Shown one piece after another: positions 1-10,697 of a stretch of DNA of 64,000 nucleotides. A program made the translations under genes and the position numbers. Within the stretch, counting starts at the first letter, position 1; each line of letters opens with the position of its first letter. The DNA is from Plumapathes pennacea (lineage: Eukaryota > Cnidaria > Anthozoa > Antipatharia > Myriopathidae), in assembly GCA_964036295.1 (NCBI GenBank), contig OZ038472.1, forward strand, positions 6,966,001 to 7,030,000, given 5' to 3'. Below the pieces are notes generated by a model that was given only the letters and a program-made list of their open reading frames with translations, searched no databases and had not been told where the DNA came from.

Positions 1-1487
1 CAGTCACAAGCAAGGAAACCGATTAAAATAAATTGGCGCGCACAGAAATAGCGCCCATCAAAAATTTTATCCTACTGCGGCTGTTGGATAACATCCAGAG
101 TGGTAACTTAAGTATCAGGTCATCCTAAGGGGAAGGGGAAGGGAAGAAAACGAACAAAATATGGAACTTAGGGGGAATAAGAGAGAGTGGCATCTGGGGT
201 GCAAAATAAAATTTTGTCAAAGCCATTGGAAAGAACCGAAGTTAGACGTTTTTCTTTCGCTGTGTTTTTTTCGACAATTTCAAGACAAAGCTCACGGAGT
301 TCCGCACCTGAGCACTACTGGTTCTCTACTTAAATCGGGAATGTCGCTTTCGCACGAACTGAGGCAAAATTGAAGTTGAATTCACATTCAACTTCCAAGC
401 CACTGGCGTCGGCGCTTCTATGAGTCTGTTTTTCTATTGATAATGAAACTAGCTTATCACAAAGCGAGAAACTGACGTGTTATTGTAAAACAATTAATTA
501 CAATAGCAAAATTAATTCACAGTTGGACCAGAACTTTTGGTCCCTTTCTTATATTTCGGTCGTAAGTTCTTTTATCTTTATTTTGGAGCCAAACGTGTTG
601 CAGAAGAACAGAAATGACCAGGGTTTGAGCCATACACTCATTCTACCAGTCACAGAAGCCCAAATAATATCAGACTCAGTCGCAAATTATGTGAGCAAAA
701 CCGATTGGAGATAAATCGGCACGCCCAGAATTAGTGCACCTCACAAATTTATTGGTCCTACCGCTGTTGGATGGTGTTCGGCTTGGCTATACTCAATCTC
801 ATTTTGTATAAACAAGGAATTATTCTGCATTTAATATTTGTAATTATTGTTTCAGATGCACTGCCAAGGTTTTCAAAGTAATTATCTACAAATTTTAACC
901 GCTTGCATTTCATGAATATTAAAGTTAGATATATCGCAAACAGATGCGATGCAGGCTAACATATTGCATTTCAACGAGAAATAAGAAAGAAATTGTGGAC
1001 ACCATATGTGCTGGAAAGCGATGGGCGTGCCGTACAGTGATTAGTCAGGAACTTGACTTACGGATCTAAGAAAAAAAGGTTTTCATAAATGCGCTAAAAC
1101 TCAAGGTATTGATAAGAAACACTGCTATACTCTGTGTTTACAAGAATAAATACGTTCATAATATTTGAGGGTTTAGTTAAATCCCATATCACAGTTTTAT
1201 CACACAAGATGAAACGGCAACAGAGGGTGTTAATCGACATAAAGCCTTCTTAGTCCACATAGGGTATTACGAAGAAGCCGAGCCACAGTAGATCAAAATT
1301 AGCAGATAAACATGATAGTGAGTAAAAGAAAGGCCATGTCAAAATAAAGGTATTTAAACATTAACGGAGTATCTATATAAATGATAACAAGCACTCTTTG
1401 GAGTTGCGTTTTATTGTTCTCTAAAGTTTCGGACGGAACGAAGAAGAATTAATGGTTAAAATGCAGAGACAAAACGGAGCCTGGCCC
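1..1487. other. AT-rich noncoding DNA
   Basis: I see only short open frames without family resemblance and no convincing splice-linked coding sequence. No tandem repeat or terminal inverted repeat was recognised here. Confidence 0.5.
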
Positions 1488-2290
1488 ACTCAAAAATAAT
1501 CAGCAACATAATCCTGGATTAGGCAAATAGTAAATGTATTTCTTCCTCGGGTGAAGATAGGCGTCACAAGAGCAGAAGGGATTAAAAGAAATCATCACAA
1601 ATACTCACTATTTCCACACGAATCTGATCAGCTTGAATTGTGGTATTTCTTGCTTCTCCGAGAAGTGAAGAAAACTGATGTTTTTCCATCGATTTATGTC
1701 AATTATGAAAGTGCTTGTGTCACGTGTGGTCCACGTTGGTGCTAAAGTCCAGAATCCAACAACCAATGATGATACTCAATTTATTGAATGCATAACAAAT
1801 AACAAATAATAGTTACTTTGTAAATGGTAGAGAAACAGATAATCAGCTAGACATAAATTTTTATTTCAATCCGTTTCTTGAATTCTTTACGTGGGACCTC
1901 GATAGGGACTACAAAACTGTAGACTTACCGAGAGTCAAACCCTAAGAAAAGCCTTTAATAATTTCCGTGCGTCGTGAAGGGTCGCTATTTTTGTCTTGTT
2001 GACGTTTTTACTCTTTGTTGGTATCAGACAATCATCTCGGGGTGGAAAGCCGGCCGTGTGGCCTTTCCTTGACAACCAAAGGCGATAGAGTGGCGCGGCG
2101 TAAAGCACGAAATATTCGAAACATACTTTTTGCCCTTCTGGACCCCTCTCTGTTAATGTTGCTAGTTTATTTCAATCAATCATCAAAAAATAGTTATAGA
2201 TAGAATTTTCAGTTAAAATATCTCATTTTGCATTAGCATATATTGTGATTTCAGTGGGAGAAGTCAAGATATGCTTCAAATCCCTCTTTA
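1488..2290 (+). repeat. Dispersed repeat shared with 57399-57624
   Basis: The stretch from about 1488 to 1700 matches 57399-57590 closely (shared blocks include GTGAAGATAGGCGTCACAAG). Positions 2252-2290 match 57590-57625 (shared ATATGCTTCAA). The two blocks adjoin near 57590 but are separated by about 550 bp here, so this copy carries extra sequence. The 2252-2290 block also supplies the uninterrupted version of the site into which Helitron B inserted at 57625. Family unknown; no coding capacity seen. Confidence 0.6.
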
Positions 2291-2399
2291 TTTTTCACTC
2301 ACGCAGACGATCTTTGGCAAAAAAAAAAAAGAGGAACTGGCACAATCTACCCGATTTCATCTTGCACGCATTCAGTACTACTAACAGAATTTCAAAGAA

Positions 2400-3040
2400 A
2401 ACGACAAACAAAAAGTTTCAGTCTAATTATATTACTTCACAGACAATAACACCGCGTGAATTAATGTGACTGAAATTTTTATCCGCGGTTTTTCCGATAC
2501 TGTACTTGTTGGAGAAGTTTACCAAAACTTCTTAATTTCATCCTACACGCTTATGTTCACTACTAATAACAACGTATTGAAAAATCTTCGAAGAAAAATT
2601 TTCGGTCCAATTAAACTATCTGGCATACAATAACACCGCGTGGGTTATGACTGAATATTTGATCTGCGGTTTGTCCGATATTGTATTCGTTGGAGAAGTT
2701 TAACAAACTTCCTAATTTCAACCTGCACGTTTACGCTCACTACCAATAACAAAATATCGGAAAACCGTTCAAGAAAAAGTTTGAGTCAAATTGACCTACT
2801 TGGCGTACAATAATGCCGCGTGAATTAATTAGACTCAACATTTGATCCGCGGTGTTTCCGATATTGTACCATTTGGAGAAATTTAACAAACTTCTTAATT
2901 TCAACCTGCACGTTTACGTTCACTACTAATAACAAACTATCGGAAAACCTTTCAAGAAAAATTTTCAGTCAAATTGACCTACTTGGCGTACAATAATACC
3001 ACGTGGATTAGTTTGACTGAAATTTGATTCACATCGTGGT
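2400..3040 (+). repeat. ~182-bp tandem repeat array
   Basis: About 3.5 diverged units are visible. The marker CAATAA(C/T)(A/G)CC(G/A)CGTG recurs near 2444, 2627, 2809 and 2991, a spacing of 182-183 bp. Each unit also contains a TCCGCGGT-like block and a TTTAACAAACTTC-like block. A further unit edge occurs near 4489 inside the downstream duplication. Satellite-like; no protein-coding potential recognised. Confidence 0.75.
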
Positions 3041-5940
3041 GGTGTTTCCACAGTTCAATTACAGAGAAACAAGTCAAAATTGGCAAGGACCAAATCTGCA
3101 TGCTGTCCGCATCAGAGAGATGTCCGCTTTAGAGAGAGTTGACTGTATTGGAACCCTGCAACAAAACTTTCAGTCAAATAATCCCACTTGGCGTTCTTGT
3201 AATTACCTGGTACACATATAGTTTTTCCCCTTTTCGTCAAAGCTTGCGTCATCCTCTTTGGAGAGTAAATCAAGAAATTCCTACTCAAAATAGAACTCTC
3301 TACCGCACATAAGAATATGGTCAATACGAAGAGAGAGGTGGACATCATTCGGCCAACTAAAGACTTGATTATCTAGTGTTTTATTCAACGTGCGGATTGA
3401 AAACCCATACATTGTCTGCAAACTGTATGATGAATTCATAATGAACGGAATTGACATTGTCTCGAGCAAGTCAGGTTCTTTCAGCTGTAGAGCTTAAGAA
3501 CTAGAGAAACTTTACAGCTTTTATATATGCTTGGGTTCTTAACTTCTAGACAGCATTTTGTTCCAGCCTCGAGTTTCTGTATATTTAGCGCTCGTTTAGT
3601 TGAGATTATTCTGGAATAAGAAATTGTTCTAGAATATTCGGGATTATATACACATTCAAGTCTCATTTTTCAAACAAACCATTAATCTAACGAGCTTGCG
3701 GTCTGTGGCACAAAGGGCTTCGTGCTTTTTAAGCGTCGCATTTGGTCTTACGCATCGCATAATGGTGTTTTTACTGCACACAAGAGAAAAGTTGCACAAA
3801 GGGCACTGGATGTTTTGTCAAAGCCTAAACTGAGTGTTTTCTGTGAACAAACATATATTCATGGTAGCAAAAATATAGCTATGCATACTACACCAAAGTA
3901 TAACCGCTCATTTACCTTCATTCCCAGATTCAAAGCGATGTACGCATGTTGCTTTCCTTTGCGACGCCATGATTCGGCACATCGTTGAGCAGAGAATAAC
4001 GTGTGCAATTTCCTATTATGGAAAATAACACAATTTAGTAACATGGCAAATGGTTTGTACCCAGGAGTGTGAACAATAGGTTGGTTATGATCACTTTAAC
4101 GACCAGAGACTTAAATACCGCCATCTGACGAATCCTTTCACTTGACTCTGAAGATGACTTCCACTGAAGGCGTCGAAACGTCAGTCACCAACAACAGTCT
4201 TTCTGGAGACTACTCTAACCCGGATGATCATAACTAGCCTACAGTTTAGTAGGCTGGTCTTTATTCCTTCATTTCAAATGGTTGAAGCAAACCGCTGCAT
4301 TTAATGACTTAAATAAGTACTTTCTCTCTCCCACAATTTCTGTACGCAAGCGTGCTGAAAGTGCCTGACCGGAAAATCTGGTGAAGAGTCCGCACAAAGG
4401 TGCCATGCGTCGCTTCCGAAACCGCGGATCGTTCATGAGGTCACTTCCGTCCTTCAAAAATTTTAGTCGAATCGACCTACTTGGCGTACAATAATACCGC
4501 GTGGATTAATTTGACTGAAAATTTGATCCGCGGTGCTTCCAAAGTTCAGTTACAGAGAAACAAATAAAAATTGGCAAGGACCAAATCTGCATGCTGTCCG
4601 CTTTAGCTGGGTGTCTGCTTTAGAGAGAGTTGACTGTATTGGAACACTGTGACAAAACATTCGGTCGAATGATCCCACTTGGCGTTCTTCTAATTACCTG
4701 GTACACATATAGTTTTTCCCCTTTCGGTCAAAGCTTGCGTCAACCTTTATGGAGAGTAAATCAAGAAATTCCCACTCAAAATAGAACTCTTTAGCGCACA
4801 TAATATGGTTAATACGAAGAATATGGCCAACTAAAGACTCGATTATCTATGTTTTATTCACCGTGCGGTTTGAAAACCCATACATTGTCTGCAAACTGTC
4901 TCATTAATTCATAATGAGCAGAATTTGACATTGTCTTGAGCAAGTCAGGCTCTTTCAATTGTAAAGCTTAAGAACAAGAAACACTTTGCAGCTTTTATGT
5001 ATGCTTGGGTTCTTAACTTCTAGACAGCATTTTATTCCAGCCTCGGGTGTCTGGATATTTTAGCGCTTGTTTGGTTGGGGCTATTTCGGAATAAAAAATC
5101 GCTCCAGAATATTTGGGATTATATACACATCCAGATTTTCATTTCCCAAACGAACCATTGTTCTGACGAGCTTGCGGTCTGTGGCACAAAGGGCCTCGAG
5201 TTTCCTAAACGTCGAATTCAGTCACACGCATCGTACAATGGTGTTTTTACTGCACACAAGAGAAAAGCTGCACGAAAGGCAATGGATGTTGCGTCAAAGC
5301 CTAAACCGAGTCTTTTCCGTGACCAAACATATATCCACAGTAGCAAAAATATATAGCTCTGCATAATGCATCAAAATATAACCACTCATTTGCTTTCATT
5401 CTCAGATTCAAAACGGTGTAGGCATGTTGCTCTCCTTTGCGACGCCATCATCCGGCATCGTTGAGCTGAGAATAACGTGTGCTATTTCCCATTATGGAAA
5501 ATAACACAATTTAGTTATATGGCAAATGGTTTGAACCCAGGAGTGTGAACAGTAGGTTGGATTGGTTACGATCACTTCAACAGCCAGAGATACCGCCATC
5601 TGACGAATCCTTTCACTTGACTCTAAAGATGACTTCCGCTCTGGGAGTCGGAACGTCAGTCACCAACAAAAGTCTTCCCGGAGACCACTCTAACCCGGAC
5701 GATCATAACTAGCCTACAATTTAGTAAGTTGGTCTCTATTCCCTCATTTCGGCCAATTGGACCGTTTAAGCATAACCGCTGCATTTAATGGCGGAAATAA
5801 TTGCTCTCCCCCACAATTTCGGTACGGAAGCGTGGTGGAAGTGCCTGACCGGGATATTTGGTGACGAGTCCGCACGAAGGTGCCACGTGTTGCTCCGGAA
5901 ACCGCGGATACGTTCATGACGTCACTTCCGTCAGTCAACG
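3000..5940 (+). repeat. ~1.48-kb tandem duplication
   Basis: The block at about 3000-4460 is repeated at about 4490-5940. Paired markers include CCTGGTACACATATAG near 3207 and 4697, GACTTCC(A/G)CT near 4155 and 5630, and GTGCCTGACCGG near 4368 and 5845. Copies are diverged by substitutions and small indels. Both contain a stretch with ACGTCAGTCACCAACAA that looks like decayed transposon-derived sequence. No intact reading frame was found. Confidence 0.7.
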
Positions 5941-6142
5941 TTCGTCGCCATGGCTGTCTAACTTCTCATAATTGCTCGTGGCCGACGAGCTTAGGATTGC
6001 ACCGTGTGTCTTAATCGTCATGTTAGTTTTCTGGGTTACGAATCAGCACATGGTGATTGGTTTATATTATCACGTGATTTTAGATGACGTTTTGTGATCA
6101 CATGACTTGCCGGGCGAGCAGTTTCGCCATTTTGAAGAAGCG

Positions 6143-6880
6143 ATGTGGACGATTGATTTGTGTGTTGCGTGCCTTAGTTGGCTTTGTGGATTCTTCTATG
6201 GACCGCTCATCCTACTTACAAACGCATACGCCGGCTGCGGTAGACCCACACTAAATTTCATTGAGCGGTTTTGGCTTGGGTCGGTCCGTTCAGCCTCGAA
6301 AGCTTTGAAAAAAGCCACAAATGAAGCAATGAATATATCAATTAATATATCAATGAACATATTAATGTTCTTATCAATGAACTGCATAACTATGCACAAC
6401 TGTACAGAAATGTACGAAGATCCTGATATCCAGAATGTTGAGAACTGGAAGGAACAAGCTGAAAAAAAGCGCTCCAGATGCGAAGATCAGAACCCGAGTG
6501 ATATTAACGGCGAAGCAACTTCGACATTTCTTGGCAATCGCTTGATAGTGGAGTTTACGGAACTGTTTAGTGTGAAGGTGGACTTAAAGGTACTTTGTAT
6601 TCTTTTTCTTTGTATTATTCATGCTGATACAAGTAAAGCGTCAGAAAATCTGACTTTTGTTTGGAACCAAAGCTTTTATACTCTGCTGTGCATTTTTGTT
6701 GTTGCGACATTTTGGCTCGGTGTCATGAAGATCAAACAAGCAGCAGAACACGTTGCGTTATTATTTGAAAATTGGAACATGATTGAAGAAGAAGTGGTCG
6801 TTGGTAGATCTCGCTTTGAGCAGTTTTATTGTATTTCCAGTAATGTTTATGTGAAAGAAAATCGAAGTCGTCCAAGATGA
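6143..6880 (+). CDS. Putative multi-pass membrane protein encoded at the 5' end of Helentron 1
   Basis: I do not recognise a family. The frame from the ATG at 6143 gives 245 residues; it stays open upstream to about 6107, but there is no earlier ATG. Residues ~5-28 are hydrophobic (Leu/Cys/Trp-rich). Two further hydrophobic segments lie near residues 148-160 and 178-200, separated by a short loop with an NLT glycosylation-type site. It ends at a TGA, after which the same frame stays open to about 7040 and encodes a very basic stretch. That suggests the protein once ran on, via a frameshift, into the 2A-containing frame at 6978. If so, it would be the upstream product released by 2A. Membership of the element is inferred from position and strand only. 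Confidence 0.5.
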   Translation: MWTIDLCVACLSWLCGFFYGPLILLTNAYAGCGRPTLNFIERFWLGSVRSASKALKKATNEAMNISINISMNILMFLSMNCITMHNCTEMYEDPDIQNVENWKEQAEKKRSRCEDQNPSDINGEATSTFLGNRLIVEFTELFSVKVDLKVLCILFLCIIHADTSKASENLTFVWNQSFYTLLCIFVVATFWLGVMKIKQAAEHVALLFENWNMIEEEVVVGRSRFEQFYCISSNVYVKENRSRPR

Positions 6881-6977
6881 AGTCGTGCGCCAAGCCGAGT
6901 GCCTTTGAATGAACTTTCGCGCATTTTGAACAAGGACAGGAAAAGCAGGCGACTATTACGAGAATACATTTCAAAGA

Positions 6978-8354
6978 ATGTCCCAAAATCGTCAAAAGTT
7001 CATGATTATACGCGGGCTTATGTACTTCACAATGCTAATCCGTGAACGTGCACGTAAACAACATCGGAACAATAGAAAGCCACACAAATGTAAAGAGAAA
7101 ATTAGGATCGATAAACCATCGCTGCGAGAAAGCTATAAGTTCAAAAAGAAGATCGTCAAAAGTAATCGAGGTGCCAAGGTACGTTCGTATTTTAGAATGA
7201 CTTCAAAAACAGGCATTTCGAGACCAGCTGTGTTCAGATATCGAAACCACAGAAGGAATTACTATGCGTTTTCTCTGTCAAGGGATATAGAAAAAAATCC
7301 CGGTCCTTCAGTTGTTGATCCAAACAAAACGATCATTGCACCGTACAGTCAAGGTAATGCTACAATATTTGGAGATAATGCTTGGCGACAATGTGTAGCT
7401 ATGTCTCTAGCAGCTCTCATATTTAACCACACGAATTTTATTTGTTTATCAGAGGATTTAAGCGAAATTATGAATGCTGGGAACAATCTGTATTCCACTC
7501 TTTCTCAATCGTCTGAGGGCTATTTTTTACTGCTGACAGATCTACCTGGAATGGTCACAATGTATGAAACTCAGTATGAGCTGCAATACAGCGAAAGTTA
7601 CGTGGGTAATTTGTTTGGAACTTGCTTTCCCATTGAAGGCTTTGCTTACTGCACAACACTGACTGGGGCTTTTAATTCTTTGTTCAGACAGGACTTCAGG
7701 TGCTTTATTCTGACAATAGGCTGTAGTACTGTAGCTGTATTTTGTTTGCCAGGTGGCAGGTTCAAAGTATTTGATTCTCACAGTAGAGATAATTTTGGCA
7801 TGGAACATCCTGAAGGAAAATGTGTATTAATTGAAATCCGTTCAGTTGGTAATTTATTGGAATATTTTCAGACTTTATATGTACACATGCCTACCATTAC
7901 ATTTGAAATTAAAGGAGTACACATCTGTCTAACAGAAGATATACACCACAATAGTTGTGAAGAGCCCATAACTGTTCAACAAAGAAGTAATGCAATTATT
8001 TGCAAATGTAAGCAGTGCTGTGCAATTTCTTTCTATAGCATTTGTTTTTCTGTAATTAAGTCTTGCAGCTATTGGAATTCTGATACATTACATGCTGTAA
8101 TTGAAAAAGGTAACACATTTTACACGAACATGAATGTTGAGAAACACCTTGTAGTAAATGATTTACCAAATAAACTAGAGATATGTGCAGGTGCTGATGT
8201 TAATGTTGTCTTCACTGCTAAAAGCCAAGGAGTTCTGTCCAAGGACATAAGTTTGAGCAAGCAGAAGCTTCACCAACTTATTACACAAAACAATATGAAG
8301 AATACTGGCTTTCTATTATGGATTTCAACATACTGCCTAAGTTGTATTTTTTAA
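6978..8354 (+). CDS. Basic leader, 2A motif and C76-like cysteine peptidase (Helentron 1)
   Basis: 458 residues. Residues 20-100 are strongly basic. Residues 103-110 are the 2A motif DIEKNPGP. From residue ~120 the protein resembles the peptidase C76 family, the herpesvirus large-tegument deubiquitinase fold that is also found in animal Helitron proteins. Visible features are SQG (124-126), the presumptive catalytic Cys139 in RQCVAMSL, and VFDSHSRD (264-271) with Asp266/His268. The predicted role is deubiquitination or polyprotein processing by a protein separated from its leader at the 2A. The reading frame appears to shift near 8290: the other frame stays open to about 8390 and then, in a further frame, up to the foldback insertion at 8568, so the 3' end at 8354 is probably not original. 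Confidence 0.75.
   Translation: MSQNRQKFMIIRGLMYFTMLIRERARKQHRNNRKPHKCKEKIRIDKPSLRESYKFKKKIVKSNRGAKVRSYFRMTSKTGISRPAVFRYRNHRRNYYAFSLSRDIEKNPGPSVVDPNKTIIAPYSQGNATIFGDNAWRQCVAMSLAALIFNHTNFICLSEDLSEIMNAGNNLYSTLSQSSEGYFLLLTDLPGMVTMYETQYELQYSESYVGNLFGTCFPIEGFAYCTTLTGAFNSLFRQDFRCFILTIGCSTVAVFCLPGGRFKVFDSHSRDNFGMEHPEGKCVLIEIRSVGNLLEYFQTLYVHMPTITFEIKGVHICLTEDIHHNSCEEPITVQQRSNAIICKCKQCCAISFYSICFSVIKSCSYWNSDTLHAVIEKGNTFYTNMNVEKHLVVNDLPNKLEICAGADVNVVFTAKSQGVLSKDISLSKQKLHQLITQNNMKNTGFLLWISTYCLSCIF
7284..7307 (+). promoter_or_regulatory. 2A translational recoding (ribosome-skipping) site
   Basis: The codons at 7284-7307 encode DIEKNPGP, matching the 2A consensus D(V/I)ExNPGP exactly. 2A peptides make the ribosome skip the Gly-Pro bond, here between codons 7302-7304 and 7305-7307, giving two proteins from one frame. 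The motif sits between a basic leader and a peptidase domain, a boundary where separation would make sense. It is preceded by an aromatic/hydrophobic stretch (YYAFSLSR), as is common upstream of 2A. Activity is not shown by sequence alone. Confidence 0.8.
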
Positions 8355-8858
8355 CAACAAGCAAAAAGCAGAACAAAATTTATTGTATTAGCATTTGATC
8401 AAAGTGAATCACCACATTTATTTGAGAAAGTACATGATATAGATTCCCTCATTGACATAATATGCTCTACCGTTCTTGACAAGTTTGCGTGTGATAAAGT
8501 GCACTATCAAATACAGTTTCTTTCATGCTCATGTTGTTTGACAAAAAGTGAAAAGCACAAAATAACACATCCTCGGAGACCCAGGGGCAGATCGTGGAGC
8601 AGCGGTGAAAAGAACGGCGGGCAAAAAGCGGCGGAGGGGGAGGGGGAGGGGGGAGAAACGAAGAGGAGGAAAAGAGCCCCTGGGAACACAGTCTGTTCAG
8701 ACCAGTATTGAAGGCGTGAGACGAGCACGCCGCCGATTGGGCGAAAAAATTTATCAATTGTATTTTTTCGCCCAATCAGCGATTGTCGTCAAATGCCGCC
8801 TGTCAAAACTCCATCAAAAGATTAAGAGATTAAGCGCGTTTACGTTTCGTTCGGCAAG

Positions 8859-9260
8859 ATGGAAGAAGCTATTAAATTTTCTGTGTGGTTATTTCCAAAT
8901 GCCAAGGAGTTAAAAGCCGAGCAATTGATCGTGGAGAATGTTGTCAAGGGAAGAGATGTGTTTGGGGAGCTGCTAACGGGATTTGGCAAGAGTTTGACCT
9001 TTCAAGTTTTGCCAGTCGTTTCGAAAGCGATGAATACTGCGGGCCAGAACTTCCCCGCTTCTCCGCTGGTCGTTGTTCTGTCTCCGCTGTCGTCGATCAT
9101 ACAAGACCAGGTCGCATACCTTCGATCAATTAATTTCAAAGCTGCGTTTGTGGGGGAGAACGCAGACGAAGACCGACGTATCCTTGAAGGAAAAGGACGC
9201 TTCGACTTCTTGTACGGAAGTCCTGAAACGTTTGTCGGCAACCAAAAGTACCGTGAAATT
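8859..9260 (+). pseudogene. RecQ-like DNA helicase N-terminal fragment (left arm plus loop)
   Basis: About 134 codons from an ATG near 8859. They include a P-loop-like motif I (LLTGFGKSLTFQVLP, compare RecQ TGGGKSLCYQ), a motif Ia-like LSPLSSIIQDQV, and an LYGSPE segment resembling the RecQ region after motif Ib. The fragment ends where the right arm begins (9261), beyond which the frame reads inverted-arm sequence. It lacks the DEAH box, the rest of the helicase core and the RQC domain, so it cannot be a working helicase. It is either a captured host exon or cargo from an amplified transposon-borne RecQ-like gene; the sequence here cannot separate these. Confidence 0.75.
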
Positions 9261-9501
9261 ATGATCGACGACAGCGGAGACAGAACAACGACCAGCGGAG
9301 AAGCGGGAAGTTCTGGCCCGCAGCATTCATCGCTTTCGCAACGACTGGCAAAACTTGAAAGGTCAAACTCTTGCCAAATCCCGTTAGCAGCTCCCCAAAC
9401 ACATCTCTTCCCTTGACAACATTCTCCACGATCAATTGCTCGGCTTTCAACTCCTTGGCATTTGGAAATAACCACACAGAAAATTTAATAGCTTCTTCCA
9501 T
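9259..9501 (-). pseudogene. RecQ-like helicase fragment, inverted duplicate (right arm)
   Basis: The right arm of the foldback element repeats the first ~65 codons of the RecQ-like frame in the opposite orientation, with the same start and motif I (TGFGKSLTFQVLP). Only a handful of residues differ from the left copy (for example SKAMNTAG against AKAMNAAG), so the duplication is recent or has been homogenised. Not functional on its own. Confidence 0.75.
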
Positions 9502-9868
9502 CTTGCCGAACGAAACGTAAACGCGCTTAATCTCTTAATCTTTTGATGGAGTTTTGACAGGCGGCATTTGACGACAATCGCTGATTGGGCGAAAAAATAC
9601 AATTGATAAATTTTTTCGCCCAATCGGCGGCGTGCTCGTCTCACGCCTTCAATACTGGTCTGAACAGACTGTGTTCCCAGGGGCTCTTTTCCTCCTCTTC
9701 GTTTCTCCCCCCTCCCCCTCCCCCTCCGCCGCTTTTTGCCCGCCGTTCTTTTCACCGCTGCTCCACGATCTGCCCCTGGGTCTCCGAGGATGAAAATAAC
9801 AAGGAAACACATTTCTTCTAGAGGATATTCTAAAACGGAAAAGAGAACAAGAAAAAGAAAAATATAGA

Positions 9869-10324
9869 ATGATGGAACCTTCTAAAAAAAGATGCTTTGT
9901 GAATAATATGGTTGGGAAATATAGATCAATGAATCATGAACAAAAACAGGACCTTCTTGCTAAAAAAGCTGAAAAATACAAATCAATGGAATCTGAACAA
10001 AAAAGGGACCTTTTGTCTAAAAAAGTTGAAAAGTACAAGGCAATGGAACCTAAACAAAAGAAAGACCTTTTGTCTATAAATGTTGAGAAATACAAATCAA
10101 TGGAACCTAAACAAAAACAAGACTTTCTATTCAAAAAAGCAAAAAAGTACAGACTTGTGGAGTCTAACAAGAAAAGTGCACTTATTCACAATATGGCACA
10201 AAGATATCATAACATGGAACCATCAGCTAAAAGATATTGGCTTGAATGTAATAAAAGTAAATATCACAGCATGGATCAAGACAAAAAGGATATTGTACAT
10301 GCAAAAAAAAAGAGAAGCAAGTAA
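9869..10324 (+). CDS. Helentron 1: basic ~19-residue repeat region
   Basis: About seven tandem units of the form KYxSMExxQKxDLLxKKxE make a charged, probably helical region. Comparable Lys/Arg-rich repeat leaders precede the zinc region in other metazoan Helitron proteins. The same frame is open a little upstream of the ATG pair at 9869-9874 (to about 9824), so the original protein probably began further 5', before the foldback insertion. The frame ends at TAA 10322-10324, and coding continues in another frame from about 10314, so a small indel is likely here. Function unknown; possibly nucleic-acid or protein binding. Confidence 0.65.
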   Translation: MMEPSKKRCFVNNMVGKYRSMNHEQKQDLLAKKAEKYKSMESEQKRDLLSKKVEKYKAMEPKQKKDLLSINVEKYKSMEPKQKQDFLFKKAKKYRLVESNKKSALIHNMAQRYHNMEPSAKRYWLECNKSKYHSMDQDKKDIVHAKKKRSK

Positions 10325-10697
10325 AAAGAGAAGATCTAAAAGTATAATACATAATTTAGAGTACCATCTTGCAGAATTTAAAAACAAAATAAAAGATGGT
10401 CCTTACTTTATATGCTCTGTCTGTAATCGAATACTTTACAGAAAGTCAGTTGTAGAACTGAAGAGAACAAAGTACACTATGCAAGATTTTTTTACCGGTC
10501 AAAAATCATTTGATGAAAAGGAATATATTTGTAATACCTGCCACTCAAAGATTTTAAAAGGGAAAGTTCCATGCCAAGCTGTTAAAAACAACCTGTATTT
10601 AGATGAAGTCCCTCCAGAATTGACTCTGTTAGAGAAACTTGAACAGATACTCATAGCACAGCGTATCATTTTTGAAAAAATAGTGGTAAAAAAATAG
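10314..10697 (+). CDS. Helentron 1: zinc-binding DUF6570-like region
   Basis: The frame encodes a CSVC...CNTC pair of CxxC motifs ~50 residues apart, then a PPELTLLEKLEQILIAQRIIFEKI-type segment split here as PPELTLLEKLEQ and ILIAQRIIFEK. This is characteristic of the zinc region N-terminal to Rep in many animal Helitrons. It terminates at TAG 10695-10697 just after an A7 run, and the downstream Rep frame continues through the same run in another phase, so a 1-nt slippage indel explains the break. It probably binds DNA or structures the Rep N-terminus. Confidence 0.7.
   Translation, partial: EASKKRRSKSIIHNLEYHLAEFKNKIKDGPYFICSVCNRILYRKSVVELKRTKYTMQDFFTGQKSFDEKEYICNTCHSKILKGKVPCQAVKNNLYLDEVPPELTLLEKLEQILIAQRIIFEKIVVKK

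Larger units (their letters stand above)
8568..9792. mobile_element. Foldback / Mutator-like element carrying a RecQ-like fragment
   Basis: The ends are perfect inverted repeats (CATCCTCGGAGACC at the left, its complement at the right). The arms are nearly identical over ~533 bp (8568-9100) and ~532 bp (9261-9792), around a ~160-bp loop. It is flanked by a 9-bp direct duplication, AAAATAACA (8559-8567 and 9793-9801). 9-bp duplications and long inverted arms fit Mutator-like or foldback elements. Both arms carry the 5' part of a RecQ-like helicase frame, and each also contains a local hairpin (left arm 8735-8750 with 8762-8777). No transposase is encoded, so it would need one in trans. It splits the Helentron 1 coding region. 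Confidence 0.85.

Noticed and set aside
8467..8913. Proline-rich and Arg/Gly-rich open frames in the foldback arms
   Set aside because: They are shadows of a GGGGA-rich, low-complexity stretch (8625-8660 and its mirror); no family motifs, and both strands and both arms give the same artefact.
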